Shown here piece by piece: positions 8,213 through 16,842 of a DNA stretch of 64,000 bases. The notes under the pieces were generated by a model. It saw only the letters and a list, made by a program, of their open reading frames with translations. It ran no database searches and was not told the origin of the DNA. Source of the stretch: Bog-756 sp963696495 (GTDB lineage: Bacteria > Actinomycetota > Acidimicrobiia > Acidimicrobiales > RAAP-2). The position numbers and the translations under genes were made by a program. Position 1 is the first letter of the stretch. The number at the start of each line of letters is the position of its first letter. Where the stretch lies: positions 62,001 through 126,000 of the forward strand of contig CAVOKJ010000003.1 of NCBI GenBank assembly GCA_963696495.1, read 5' to 3'.

Positions 8213-9010
8213 ATGATCGAACCACAGGAAGCCCCACCGACGTCGCGCCCGCCGTTCCCCTTCGAACAGGTCGCCGCGGTGATCTTCGACATGGACGGGG
8301 TGGTGACCGACACCGCGTCCCTGCACTCCCGTTGCTGGAAGCTCGTCTTCGACGACTATCTGGGGAGCCTCCCGGAGACGGCCGGAGCCGATCTCCGCCC
8401 GTTCGACGACGACGACTACCTGCGCTTCGTCGACGGCAAGCCACGCTACGACGGCGTGGACAGTTTCCTGGCCTCCCGACATCTGCACCTCGAGCTCGGG
8501 TCACCGTCGGACCCGCCGGGCCACGGGACGGTCTGCGCACTCGGGAACCTGAAGGACCGTGAGTTCGAGCGCATGGTGGCGGAGGACGGCGTGACCGTCT
8601 TCGACTCCACCGTCGGCCTCATCCGATCCCTCCGGGCCCACCGGGTCCGCACGGCGCTGATCTCGTCGAGCAGGCATGCACGGGCCCTGCTGGAGTCGGC
8701 GGGCATCGACGATCTCTTCGATGCCATCGTGGACGGCATCGACTCGGACGCCCTCCATCTGCCCGGCAAACCCGACCCCACCATCTTCCTCACCGCGGCA
8801 CGTGCCGTGTCGACCCCGGCGTCCCGCGCCGCCATCGTGGAGGATGCCATCGCCGGCGTCCAGGCCGGGCGCCGGGGGTCCTTCGGGCTCGTCATCGGCA
8901 TCGACCGCGGGCACCATGCCGAGGAGCTGCTGGCCCAGGGGGCGGACCTCGTCGTCGGGGATCTGTCCGCACTCCGATGGCGCTTCTCCCCCTCGGAGGG
9001 GTCACGGTGA
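8213..9010 (+). CDS. HAD-family beta-phosphoglucomutase
   Basis: 265 aa. HAD motif I FDMDGVVTDTA places the nucleophile Asp near residue 26 and the acid/base Asp near 28. Motif II is ISSSRHA, motif III GKPDPTIF and motif IV VEDAIAGVQAG. With the adjacent GH65 phosphorylase it would convert beta-glucose 1-phosphate to glucose 6-phosphate, feeding glycolysis without spending ATP. The start is the ATG at 8213; no Shine-Dalgarno sequence is visible. The stop overlaps the GH65 start (GTGA at 9007), so the two are translationally coupled. Mycobacteria have the same pair (Rv3400-Rv3401). Confidence 0.92.
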   Translation: MIEPQEAPPTSRPPFPFEQVAAVIFDMDGVVTDTASLHSRCWKLVFDDYLGSLPETAGADLRPFDDDDYLRFVDGKPRYDGVDSFLASRHLHLELGSPSDPPGHGTVCALGNLKDREFERMVAEDGVTVFDSTVGLIRSLRAHRVRTALISSSRHARALLESAGIDDLFDAIVDGIDSDALHLPGKPDPTIFLTAARAVSTPASRAAIVEDAIAGVQAGRRGSFGLVIGIDRGHHAEELLAQGADLVVGDLSALRWRFSPSEGSR

Positions 9011-11457
9011 GCGAACGGCGGGTGGACGAGACCGAAGGCCACCCGAACGGCGACCCCGAGGTGGTCGACGAGTGGGTGCTCCGCTACAGCAAGGTCGAAC
9101 CGGCCAGCGAGGGGCTGAGGGAATCACTCTGCACCCTGGGGAACGGCTACTTCGCCACCCGCGGCGCGGCGCCGGAGGCCGTGGCCGACGACGTCCACTA
9201 CCCGGGGACCTACGTGGGCGGGCTGTACAACCGCCTGTCGACCCTGGTGGCCGATCGGGAGGTGGAGAACGAGAGCAACGTCAACCTCCCCAACTGGCTC
9301 GTCACCGGATTCAAGATCGACGACGGCCCGTGGTTCGACCTCGCCGAGGTCGACGTCCTCGACTTCCGTCAGGAGCTCGATCTCCGGCGATCGGTCCTGA
9401 GTCGCTGGATCCGGGTCCGCGACAGGGACGGTCACCAGACCCAGATCGAACAGCGCCGGTTCGTCAGCATGTCCGACCCCCATGTTGCGGGGCTGGAGAC
9501 CGTCATCACCCCCGAGAACTGGTCGGGCCACCTGACCGTCCGCTCGGGCATCGACGGAAGGGTCGTCAACGGTGGGGTCCCCCGCTACCGCAATCTCGAC
9601 GCCGTCCACCTGGTCGACACCGCCACCGAGGCGGTGGATGCCGAGACCGTGACACTGGTCACCCGCACCACTCAGTCGAACGTCCGCGTCGCCGAGGCGG
9701 CGAGGACCAGCATCACCCGCGGAGGGTTGCCGGTCGAACCGAGCCGCACGGTGGTCGAGGAGCCGGGATTCATCGCATTGGACCTGGGCATCGACGCCGA
9801 GGCCGCCGAGGCTGTCACCATCGAGAAGGTGGTGACGCTGTTCACCTCGTCGGACCGCTCGATCAGCGAGCCCCTGCTCGAGGCGCTCACCAGGATCGCC
9901 CGCGCCACCGACTTCTCGAAGCTCCTGCGCGCCCACGTGGAGGCCTGGGACGACCTCTGGAGACGCTTCTCCCTCCAGATGGAGGGGGACGGCGGCTTCA
10001 CGCAGCTGACGCTCCACCTCCACATCTTCCACCTGCTCCAGACCACGTCGCGCAACACCATCGACCTCGACGTCGGAGTCCCCGCCCGGGGCCTGCACGG
10101 TGAGGCCTACCGGGGCCACGTGTTCTGGGACGAGTTGTTCATCTTCCCCTATCTGACCATGCACCTCCCCGAGCTGGTCCGGTCGCTGCTGCTGTACCGC
10201 TTCCGCCGGCTGCCCGAGGCACGGTGGGCGGCGGCACAGGCCGGCGCCTCCGGGGCCATGTACCCCTGGCAGAGCGGCAGCAACGGCCGGGAGGAGACCC
10301 AGACACTGCACCTCAACCCGCTCTCCGGCCGGTGGCTGCCCGACGCCTCCCATCTCCAACGACACATCAATTCGGCCATCGCCTACAACATCTGGCACTA
10401 CTTCCAGGCCACGGCGGACTTCGAGTTCATGATCTCCTACGGAGCGGAGATGATCTTCGAGATCAGCCGGTACTGGGCGAGTGTCGCCCGCTACGACCCC
10501 GGCCTGGACCGCTACGAGATCAAGGGGGTGATGGGTCCCGACGAGTACCACGACGGCTACGCCGGGGCTCCCGAACCGGGGCTGGACAACAACGCCTACA
10601 CCAACGTGATGGCCGTGTGGGTGCTGTGCCGGGCGCTCGAATTGATCGAGCTGCTCCCCGAGCCGAGACGGAGCGAACTGCGCGAGGAGCTGTCCCTCGA
10701 CGATGCGGAACTGGCCCTCTGGGAGGACGTGAGCCACAAGATGCGGGTCGTTCGCCACGGGGACGGGGTGATCAGTCAGTTCGAGGGGTACGAGGCGCTC
10801 GCCGAGCTGGACTGGGACGCCTACCGCGACCGATACGGAGACATCTCCCGTCTCGACCGCATCCTCGAAGAGGAGCACCTCAGCCCCAACTCGTACAAGG
10901 CGTCCAAGCAGGCCGACGTCCTGATGCTGTTCTACCTGCTGTCGGCGGACGAGCTCCAGGCCATCTTCGACCGGCTCGGGTACGACTTCGACGAGGCGTG
11001 CATCCCGACGACCATCGACTACTACCTGCAGCGCACCAGCCACGGATCCACCCTCAGCCGGGTCGTCCACGCCTGGGTGGTGGCCCGGTCCGATCGCGAG
11101 CGCTCCTGGGAGTTCTTCGAGGACGCCCTCCGGAGCGACCTCGACGACACCCAGGGTGGCACCACCGCCGAAGGCGTGCACCTGGGGGCGATGGCCGGCA
11201 CGGTGGACCTGCTGGGCCGGTGCTACCTGGGCATCGAGATGAGGGACGGCGTCATCTGGTTCGATCCGCTGCTCCCCGCCGAGGTGCGCAGCCTGTCACT
11301 CGGCATCCGCTACCGCCGGCAATGGCTGACGGTCAGCGCCGAGCAGGGTCGGTTCACCGTGGAGCTCGGCGACTGGGGTGAGGGGACCGTCCTGGTCGGC
11401 CTGGACGGTGACGTGGCCGAGCTCGGCCCGGGCGAGCGACGGCAGATGGATCTGTGA
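9007..11457 (+). CDS. GH65 family disaccharide phosphorylase (maltose/trehalose type)
   Basis: 816 aa, normal length for glycoside hydrolase family 65. The catalytic Glu of the GPDEYH motif is near residue 513, and the phosphate-site TSHGSTLS segment is near residue 677. An N-terminal beta-sandwich domain (about 1-300) precedes the (alpha/alpha)6 barrel (about 330-720). Phosphorolysis of an alpha-glucoside gives beta-glucose 1-phosphate and a sugar. Whether the substrate is maltose, trehalose or kojibiose cannot be read. The GTG start at 9007 overlaps the mutase stop. The pairing with beta-phosphoglucomutase is diagnostic and fits ATP-saving sugar use at low oxygen. Confidence 0.93.
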   Translation: MSERRVDETEGHPNGDPEVVDEWVLRYSKVEPASEGLRESLCTLGNGYFATRGAAPEAVADDVHYPGTYVGGLYNRLSTLVADREVENESNVNLPNWLVTGFKIDDGPWFDLAEVDVLDFRQELDLRRSVLSRWIRVRDRDGHQTQIEQRRFVSMSDPHVAGLETVITPENWSGHLTVRSGIDGRVVNGGVPRYRNLDAVHLVDTATEAVDAETVTLVTRTTQSNVRVAEAARTSITRGGLPVEPSRTVVEEPGFIALDLGIDAEAAEAVTIEKVVTLFTSSDRSISEPLLEALTRIARATDFSKLLRAHVEAWDDLWRRFSLQMEGDGGFTQLTLHLHIFHLLQTTSRNTIDLDVGVPARGLHGEAYRGHVFWDELFIFPYLTMHLPELVRSLLLYRFRRLPEARWAAAQAGASGAMYPWQSGSNGREETQTLHLNPLSGRWLPDASHLQRHINSAIAYNIWHYFQATADFEFMISYGAEMIFEISRYWASVARYDPGLDRYEIKGVMGPDEYHDGYAGAPEPGLDNNAYTNVMAVWVLCRALELIELLPEPRRSELREELSLDDAELALWEDVSHKMRVVRHGDGVISQFEGYEALAELDWDAYRDRYGDISRLDRILEEEHLSPNSYKASKQADVLMLFYLLSADELQAIFDRLGYDFDEACIPTTIDYYLQRTSHGSTLSRVVHAWVVARSDRERSWEFFEDALRSDLDDTQGGTTAEGVHLGAMAGTVDLLGRCYLGIEMRDGVIWFDPLLPAEVRSLSLGIRYRRQWLTVSAEQGRFTVELGDWGEGTVLVGLDGDVAELGPGERRQMDL

Positions 11458-11511
11458 GCCGGCGCCGGACCCCCGCCTCCCGGGCCGTGCCGGACGGTCG
11501 ATGACGGTGCC

Positions 11512-12630
11512 ATGACCTTCGTCGGGCTGATCCTCCGCAACCTCTGGGCGAAGAAGGCCCGTTCCCTGGGTCTGGCCTTCGCCGTGGCCATCGCCGTCAT
11601 GGCGGTCGTCACCCTGGACGTCACCAGCAGTGGACTCGAGCAGTCGGCGGCGGCCGTCATCTCGGTGGGCAAGGCCGACTTCACCGTGTCGCAGAAGGGG
11701 GCGGCCGACATCCTGGCGAGCACCATCGACCGCGAGGAACTGACCAAGCTGGCGCAACAGCCGGGCGTGGCCAGCGTGGTGGGCGTGCTGGTGGAGACCC
11801 AGGACATCAACGCCGACAATCCCGTGTTCATCGAGATCGGCATCAATCCGGGCGATCTCGCTGCGTTCGGGGTCAAGGTGGTCTCCGGCCGGCCGTATTC
11901 GCCGACAGCCACCAACGAGGTGATGCTGGGCTGGCGGGCCGCGGCCAACCTGGGGCTTCGGGTCGGCGATCAGTTCAAGGCCAACGGCACGTCGAACACC
12001 GTCGTGGGGATCTTCTCGACCGGCAACTCGTTCGGCGACGCCGGGGCCATGTTTCCGCTCCCGGCCGTCCAGGGATACAACCGGGTCGACGGGATCGTCA
12101 CGTTGGCGTTCGTCAAGGTCCAACCCGGCGCCACCATCGGGGCGGTCGCCGACCACATCGACTACGCCCAGCCCGAGCTGACGACCATCAGGACCGCATC
12201 CCAGTTCGGGCGGGCCGATCAGAACCTGGTCTACCTGCAGGCGGCGGTCAACGGGAGCACGATCCTGGCCATCCTCATCGGTGCGGTCATCGTGGGGAAC
12301 ACCATGCTCCTGTCCCTCTTCGAGCGGACCCGGGAGTTCGGGCTCCTGCGGGCGATCGGGTGGACCCGGAAACGGACGGTCGGCCTGTTGCTCGGCGAGA
12401 GTCTGCTGCTGGCCTTCGTCGGGGCTGCGCTCGGCGTGGGGCTCTCCTTCGTCGTGGCCGCGGTGCTGTCCCGCGCCCCCCAGCTGCGCGGGGTCCTGCA
12501 TCCGAACTTCACCGAGGGAGCGTTCTGGAGGGCCCTGTTCACCGCCCTGGTCATGACCCTGATCGGCGCCCTCTATCCGACGACCAGAGCGGCGCTGCTC
12601 TCCCCGCTCAAGGCACTCAGCTATGAGTAG
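11512..12630 (+). CDS. MacB/FtsX-family ABC permease
   Basis: 372 aa. One N-terminal membrane segment (about 15-38) is followed by a roughly 200-residue extracytoplasmic MacB-like domain. Three C-terminal segments (about 245-265, 290-320, 335-360) make up the FtsX domain, with FERTREFGLLRAIGWTRKR between the first two. Such permeases move lipids, lipoproteins or peptides, or transmit force, rather than importing small solutes. The stop region overlaps the ATPase start at 12623 by 8 bases. No clear Shine-Dalgarno sequence precedes the ATG; the gene may be read from the GH65 transcript, which ends 54 bases upstream. Confidence 0.9.
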   Translation: MTFVGLILRNLWAKKARSLGLAFAVAIAVMAVVTLDVTSSGLEQSAAAVISVGKADFTVSQKGAADILASTIDREELTKLAQQPGVASVVGVLVETQDINADNPVFIEIGINPGDLAAFGVKVVSGRPYSPTATNEVMLGWRAAANLGLRVGDQFKANGTSNTVVGIFSTGNSFGDAGAMFPLPAVQGYNRVDGIVTLAFVKVQPGATIGAVADHIDYAQPELTTIRTASQFGRADQNLVYLQAAVNGSTILAILIGAVIVGNTMLLSLFERTREFGLLRAIGWTRKRTVGLLLGESLLLAFVGAALGVGLSFVVAAVLSRAPQLRGVLHPNFTEGAFWRALFTALVMTLIGALYPTTRAALLSPLKALSYE

Positions 12631-13318
12631 CCCGACCGGCACAGAGCTCGCCGTCGACGCCTCCCGGGTGAGCCGGACCTACCCCGGCGACGTCCGTGCG
12701 CTCACCGGCATCGACCTCCAGGTGGCCTACGGTGAGTCGGTGGCCATCACCGGCCCGTCGGGCTGCGGCAAGTCCACGCTCCTCCATCTGCTGGCCGCCA
12801 TCGACACACCGACGGCGGGCACGGTGACCGTCGCCGGCAACGACCTGGCCACCGTGCGCGACCCCAGTGGGTACCGTCGGCGGGAAGTCGGCCTCGTCTT
12901 CCAGTTCCACAATCTGTTGCCGCAGCTGTCAGCACTCGACAACGTCGAGCTGCCCATGTTCGGCACCCACCGGTCAGGCCGTCAGCGGACAGCCCGAGCC
13001 CGTCTCCTGCTCGGGGACGTGGACCTCGGCGGCCGGGAACACCGGCTCCCGACTGAGTTGTCCGGGGGCGAACGCCAGCGGGTGGCCATCGCTCGTGCGC
13101 TGGCCAACGAACCGAGGATCCTCCTCGCCGACGAGCCCACCGGCAGTCTGGACTCGGCGTCGACGGGCCGTTTCCTGGATCTGCTCGAGCGGCTCGGCGA
13201 CGAGGGGATGACCATCGTCATGGTCACCCACGACCCCGAGGTGGCGGCTCACGCCCACCGCATCATCGACATGCGCGACGGCACCATCGTGGGCGAGACC
13301 TTGACCACGCGGGGATGA
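12623..13318 (+). CDS. MacB/LolD-family ABC ATPase
   Basis: 231 aa nucleotide-binding subunit for the overlapping permease. Walker A GPSGCGKST near residue 46, Q-loop VFQFHNLLPQLSALDN near 92, signature LSGGERQRVAIARAL near 144 and Walker B ILLADEPTGSLDS near 166; the H-loop is VTHDPE. The start is the ATG at 12623, inside the end of the permease gene. A perfect 12-bp palindrome (CGGTGATCACCG, about 13339-13350) lies just after the stop in the convergent gap before a Usp gene and may help termination. Confidence 0.92.
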   Translation: MSSPTGTELAVDASRVSRTYPGDVRALTGIDLQVAYGESVAITGPSGCGKSTLLHLLAAIDTPTAGTVTVAGNDLATVRDPSGYRRREVGLVFQFHNLLPQLSALDNVELPMFGTHRSGRQRTARARLLLGDVDLGGREHRLPTELSGGERQRVAIARALANEPRILLADEPTGSLDSASTGRFLDLLERLGDEGMTIVMVTHDPEVAAHAHRIIDMRDGTIVGETLTTRG

Positions 13319-13452
13319 CGGCGCGGTGATCACGATGCGGTGATCACCGGGAACTCGGGCCGGCCGGCGGCGAGCGGGCGGCGACCGGCCATACGCCGAT
13401 GGACGGCCCGTGGACGGTTCGTACCGGCGGATCCTGTCAGGCGTATGGGTCG

Positions 13453-14355
13453 TCAGGCCGCGGCATGGGGGCGGGCGACGACCACCGAACAGTGGGCATG
13501 GCGGGCACACTGATGGGCGACCGAGCCGAGGCGGGCGTCCCGAAAGCCACCGTGGCCCTCGGAGCCGACCACGAGGAGATCGGTGTCCTGGCACGCCTCG
13601 AGCAGGGCCGGGACCGTGGCGTTGAACGCCGCCTGGACCGTGAACGGGACGTCCGGCGCCAGCCGCTCCGCATGCTCGGTGGCGGCGTCGATGATCTCCT
13701 TCGCCACCACGTCGTAACCCTGCTCCGGCCCCGCCACGATGGCGTGGATGGGCGGGGACTGCCAGGCGAAGACGGCCTCGACCGACGCCGAGCGGACGTG
13801 GGCCTCGTCGAGCGCCCACCGCAGGGCCCGCGTCGAACCGAGCGAGCCGTCGATGCCCACGACGATCCGGGGTCTCGCCGGCAGGAAGTCGGGGTCATCG
13901 GCGTCCGAGTGGACGATGGCCACCGGGCACTGGGCGTACTGGATGCACTGGTCGCTCACCGACCCGAGGAGCAGCTCGTCGAACCCTCCCCGACCGCGGG
14001 AGCCGACCACGAGCAACTCGGCCGACCGGCTGGCGCTGGTGAGCACCATGGCCGCCGGCCATTTGACCACCTCGCTGTGGACCAGGACCGACGGGTGCCT
14101 CGTGGCCACCAGCCCCACCGCCTCGTCCACGACGGCCTCGGCCGGCGTGACGCCGGACGACCCGGACTCGTACCAGCCGGGCACGTTCTCGACCTCGTCG
14201 ACCTCGGCGAAGAGGATCCTGAGGAGTGAGCCACGGCGCTTGGCCTCGTCGGCCGCCCACTTGAGCGCCAGCCGAGCGTGCGCCGACCCGTCGACTCCGA
14301 CCACGATGGCCCGTCCGTCCTGGTTGCCCTGTCCGTGCTGGCCGTCGTACGACAT
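13453..14355 (-). CDS. Tandem-domain universal stress protein
   Basis: 300 aa with two Usp domains (about 13-148 and 155-292). The ATP loops are GSRGRGGFDELLLGSVS and GSEGHGGFRDARLGSVA; the second carries Glu where Arg is usual and may bind nucleotide differently. ATG at 14355 with GAAGGGA 8 bases upstream. It lies 47 bases downstream of a 51-aa gene on the same strand, both behind the predicted DosR box at 14632-14645. Third Usp of the island and the one closest to the DosR-like regulator. Confidence 0.93.
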   Translation of the reverse strand: MSYDGQHGQGNQDGRAIVVGVDGSAHARLALKWAADEAKRRGSLLRILFAEVDEVENVPGWYESGSSGVTPAEAVVDEAVGLVATRHPSVLVHSEVVKWPAAMVLTSASRSAELLVVGSRGRGGFDELLLGSVSDQCIQYAQCPVAIVHSDADDPDFLPARPRIVVGIDGSLGSTRALRWALDEAHVRSASVEAVFAWQSPPIHAIVAGPEQGYDVVAKEIIDAATEHAERLAPDVPFTVQAAFNATVPALLEACQDTDLLVVGSEGHGGFRDARLGSVAHQCARHAHCSVVVARPHAAA

Positions 14356-14402
14356 GTCGGTCCCTTCGCGATCTCTGCCCGTGGTTGGTTCAGGCGCGCC
14401 CC

Positions 14403-14558
14403 TCAGTGGGTCCGGACGATCTCCGGCCGGCCGGCTCGGGCGGCCTTCCACTCGTCGGCCGTCATGGCGACGTCCTCGATCAGGTAGGGGCTGAGTGCCG
14501 GACTGTTCGAACGGTGCCTGCCCGCCTGCAAACGACCGCCATGCTTCGGATGTGTCAT
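14403..14558 (-). CDS. 51-aa protein of unknown function
   Basis: A short gene beginning ATG at 14558 with a strong GGAGG 5 bases upstream, so translation is likely. The protein is hydrophilic, with a basic N-terminal half (His, Arg, Lys) and a C-terminal helix containing TADEWKAARAGRPEIVR. I recognise no family. It is the first gene after the predicted DosR box at 14632-14645 and is followed by a Usp gene, so it is probably made under hypoxia or stationary phase. Confidence 0.7.
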   Translation of the reverse strand: MTHPKHGGRLQAGRHRSNSPALSPYLIEDVAMTADEWKAARAGRPEIVRTH

Positions 14559-14631
14559 GACTGCCTCCTCGGGTACCGGGCACACACGTGTGCCACTCCC
14601 CTATTTCACGTCAGCTCCGCCCCGAGGCATA

Positions 14632-14645
14632 GGGCCATTGGTCCC
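14632..14645 (-). promoter_or_regulatory. Predicted DosR box (51-aa gene and usp operon)
   Basis: Minus strand GGGAC-caat-GGCCC followed by TA. A start site 42.5 bases from its centre falls near 14596, giving a 38-base leader with the GGAGG of the 51-aa gene. Confidence 0.65.
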
Positions 14646-14755
14646 GCAAAGTGACATCCGTTCGGCGGTGCGCCGGCAGTGTGCCACCGCTCGGCCGGTG
14701 CGCCGGTGCGCCGGTACGCCCGGGTCCGGCAGGGCACGGGGGCGGGGGCGGCCCG

Positions 14756-15430
14756 TCAGGTGCCGGTGGCGTCCGTCCGACGTTCCAGCTCGGACCGCTC
14801 CTCCAGCCGGGCGGCGTAGGTGGCCGCCTGGGTGCGGCGCTCCATGCCCAACTTGGCCAGGAGGTTGGACACGTAGTTCTTCACGGTCTTCTCCGCCAGG
14901 TACAACGTGTTGGCGATCTGGCGGTTGGTCTGCCCCTCGGCGATCAGATCGAGGATCCGACGTTCCTGTGGCGTGAGCGTGGCCAGCAGGGGATCCTGCT
15001 CGACGCCCTTACGGATTCCCTCGAGGACACGCTCGGTGAGCTCGGGGTCGAGCAGCGACTCCCCTCCGGCCACGCGCCGGATATCGCCCACCAGGTCCGT
15101 GGCCGCTACCTGCTTCAGCACATATCCCGCCGCTCCCGCCATGATGGCGGCGACGAGCGCCTCGTCGTCGGCGTAGGAGGTGAGCATGACGCAGGCGATC
15201 TCCGGCCAGTTCGACCGGATCTCACGGCAGACCTCGATGCCGCTGCCGTCGGGCAGGCGCACGTCCAGGATCGCCACATTCGGCTTGGTGGGAGGTATCC
15301 GGTCCAGTGCCTCAGCAACCGTCCCGGCTTCGCCCACGACGACGAGGTCGTCCGCCGAGGAGATGAGTGACCGCAGCCCGGTTCGCACGATCTCGTGATC
15401 ATCGAGGAGGAAGACACCGATCGTCGTCAC
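14756..15430 (-). CDS. devR: DevR/DosR-like response regulator
   Basis: 224 aa NarL/LuxR-type regulator. The receiver (about 3-118) has the acidic pair at D10-D11, phosphoacceptor D56 in AILDVRLPDGSG, the Thr in MLTSYADDE and Lys in YVLK. The LuxR helix-turn-helix (about 150-208) contains EKTVKNYVSNLLAKLGMERR, nearly identical to the DNA-contacting helix of mycobacterial DosR; the linker with QDPL also matches. GTG start at 15430. In mycobacteria DosR controls the hypoxia/NO/CO dormancy response. Ten matching boxes occur around it here. The sensor kinase is divergent rather than downstream, unlike devRS in mycobacteria. Confidence 0.95.
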   Translation of the reverse strand: MTTIGVFLLDDHEIVRTGLRSLISSADDLVVVGEAGTVAEALDRIPPTKPNVAILDVRLPDGSGIEVCREIRSNWPEIACVMLTSYADDEALVAAIMAGAAGYVLKQVAATDLVGDIRRVAGGESLLDPELTERVLEGIRKGVEQDPLLATLTPQERRILDLIAEGQTNRQIANTLYLAEKTVKNYVSNLLAKLGMERRTQAATYAARLEERSELERRTDATGT

Positions 15431-15459
15431 GCCACCGTCCTCACGCGTAGGCCCGTCCG

Positions 15460-15473
15460 GGGCCTTCGGTCAC
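15460..15473 (-). promoter_or_regulatory. Predicted DosR box between regulator and sensor kinase
   Basis: Minus strand GTGAC-cgaa-GGCCC, the only copy not followed by T. It lies 30 bases from the regulator's GTG and about 130 bases before the kinase gene, so it could give feedback on either. Measured from its centre, a -42.5 geometry would put the start site just inside the regulator gene, so its role there may be repression or it may serve the kinase. Confidence 0.5.
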
Positions 15474-15600
15474 CGATTTCACCGTTTCACCTTCGTCACG
15501 CCTGCAGCCGCTGCCCTGGATCCGCCCGGTTCTCAGCAGGGCTAGTGTTGATCGCGGGTGACCTGGGTGATCCTAGTTGCTCCTGGCGATGGAGGACTCC

Positions 15601-16746
15601 GTGCCGTATCGATCCATCGAAGATCCCGTAAAGCTCCGTCGTGTCCTCGAGGCCACACTGCTGCTCGAGGCGGATCTCGAGCTCCCCTCCCTGCTCCGTC
15701 ACATCGTCGAAGAGGCCTGTTCGATGACCAATGCGCACTACGGGGCGCTCGGGGTCCTGAACGACCAACGGACGGCGCTGGCCGAGTTCATCACCGTCGG
15801 GCTCACCGACGAAGCCGAGGACCGCATCGGTGTCCGGCCCACCGGGCGGGGGGTCCTGGGCCTCCTGATCACCGATCCGCAGCCGCTCCGCCTGGCGTCA
15901 CTGGGCTCGCACCCGGAGAGCCACGAGTTCCCCGAGGGCCATCCTCCGATGACGTCGTTCCTCGGCGTCCCCATCAAGGTCCGGGACGAGGTCTACGGCA
16001 ACCTGTACCTCACGGACAAGCTCGGCTGGTCCGAGTTCACCGCCGACGACGAGTCGCTCGTCGGCGCGCTGGCGGTGACCGCCGGCATCGCCATCCAGAA
16101 CGCCCGTCTCCACAGCCGGGTCCAGGAGGTCGCCGTCTACGAGGAACGGGACCGCCTGGCCCGGGACCTGCACGACACCGTCATCCAGCGGCTCTTCGCC
16201 ATCGGACTGTCCCTCCAGAGCATGGCCGGCAATCCGGCGGCGGCCAGCATCGCCGACCGGCTGAACTCGACGATCACCGACGTGGACGACACCATCCGAC
16301 AGGTCCGGACCAGCATCTTCGAGCTCGGATCGGACGATCTCCACCAGGGGGTCCGGTCCGCCGTCCTGTCCGTGGTCCACGAGCTGAGCGACGTCGTCGG
16401 ATTCGACGTGCGGGTGACCTTCGAGGGCCCGGTCGACACCGCCATCGGTGACCAGATCGCCGAGCATCTCCTGGCCACGATCCGCGAGGCGGTGACCAAC
16501 ATCGGGCGCCACGCAGAGGCCACCGAGGCCATGCTCTCGATCAGTGCCGACAGCCGCCGGTGCCTGCTCCAGGTCACCGACAACGGCCGCGGCCTCGATC
16601 CCGGTCAGGAGAGCGTGAGCTCCGGAGGGCTCGGACTCGTCAACCTGCGACGCCGTGCGGAGAAGCTGGACGGAACGTTCACGCTGGAGAGCCCCGAGTC
16701 CGGTGGCACGGTGCTGACCTGGCAGGTGCCGATCAACAAGAAGTAG
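15601..16746 (+). CDS. DosS/DosT-like GAF sensor histidine kinase
   Basis: 381 aa from a GTG preceded by GGAGGA; an ATG at 15589 is the alternative start. A single GAF domain (about 25-170) closely follows the first, heme-binding GAF of mycobacterial DosS/DosT. It keeps His114 in EGHPPM, the position of the heme ligand, and Tyr136 in NLYLTDK, the distal-network Tyr. The dimerisation domain has the H-box ARDLHDTVIQRLFA (His191). The HATPase has the N-box IREAVTNIGRHA, DNGRGLD and GGLGLVNLRRRAEKL. It should sense O2/NO/CO through heme and phosphorylate the divergent DosR-like regulator. It lacks the second GAF domain of DosS/DosT and has no membrane segment. Confidence 0.93.
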   Translation: MPYRSIEDPVKLRRVLEATLLLEADLELPSLLRHIVEEACSMTNAHYGALGVLNDQRTALAEFITVGLTDEAEDRIGVRPTGRGVLGLLITDPQPLRLASLGSHPESHEFPEGHPPMTSFLGVPIKVRDEVYGNLYLTDKLGWSEFTADDESLVGALAVTAGIAIQNARLHSRVQEVAVYEERDRLARDLHDTVIQRLFAIGLSLQSMAGNPAAASIADRLNSTITDVDDTIRQVRTSIFELGSDDLHQGVRSAVLSVVHELSDVVGFDVRVTFEGPVDTAIGDQIAEHLLATIREAVTNIGRHAEATEAMLSISADSRRCLLQVTDNGRGLDPGQESVSSGGLGLVNLRRRAEKLDGTFTLESPESGGTVLTWQVPINKK

Positions 16747-16793
16747 CCGGCGGCGGTCGACGGGTCCTGGTCGCCCGCGCCACCGGGGCGATG

Positions 16794-16807
16794 GTGACGT
16801 TCGGCCC
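16794..16807 (+). promoter_or_regulatory. Predicted DosR box (M50 protease)
   Basis: GTGAC-gttc-GGCCC followed by TAC. Its centre is exactly 42.5 bases before the GTG at 16843, and CACGCT ends 6 bases before that codon. This is the expected geometry for a DosR-activated leaderless transcript. Confidence 0.7.
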
Positions 16808-16842
16808 TACCCGGTCGAGGGTGGCCGGGGCACGCTGGAGCG

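Noticed and set aside
9124..11181. A 685-codon open frame on the minus strand opposite the GH65 gene
   Set aside because: Composition is that of an antisense shadow (Val/Gly/Asp/Arg-rich, no motifs) and the plus strand encodes an intact GH65 enzyme. Similar long antisense frames occur opposite groEL, recA and others because of high G+C.
13322..13352. Repeated GGTGATCAC strings after the MacB-type ATPase gene as an operator
   Set aside because: They lie between convergent genes where no promoter is expected; more likely part of a termination region.
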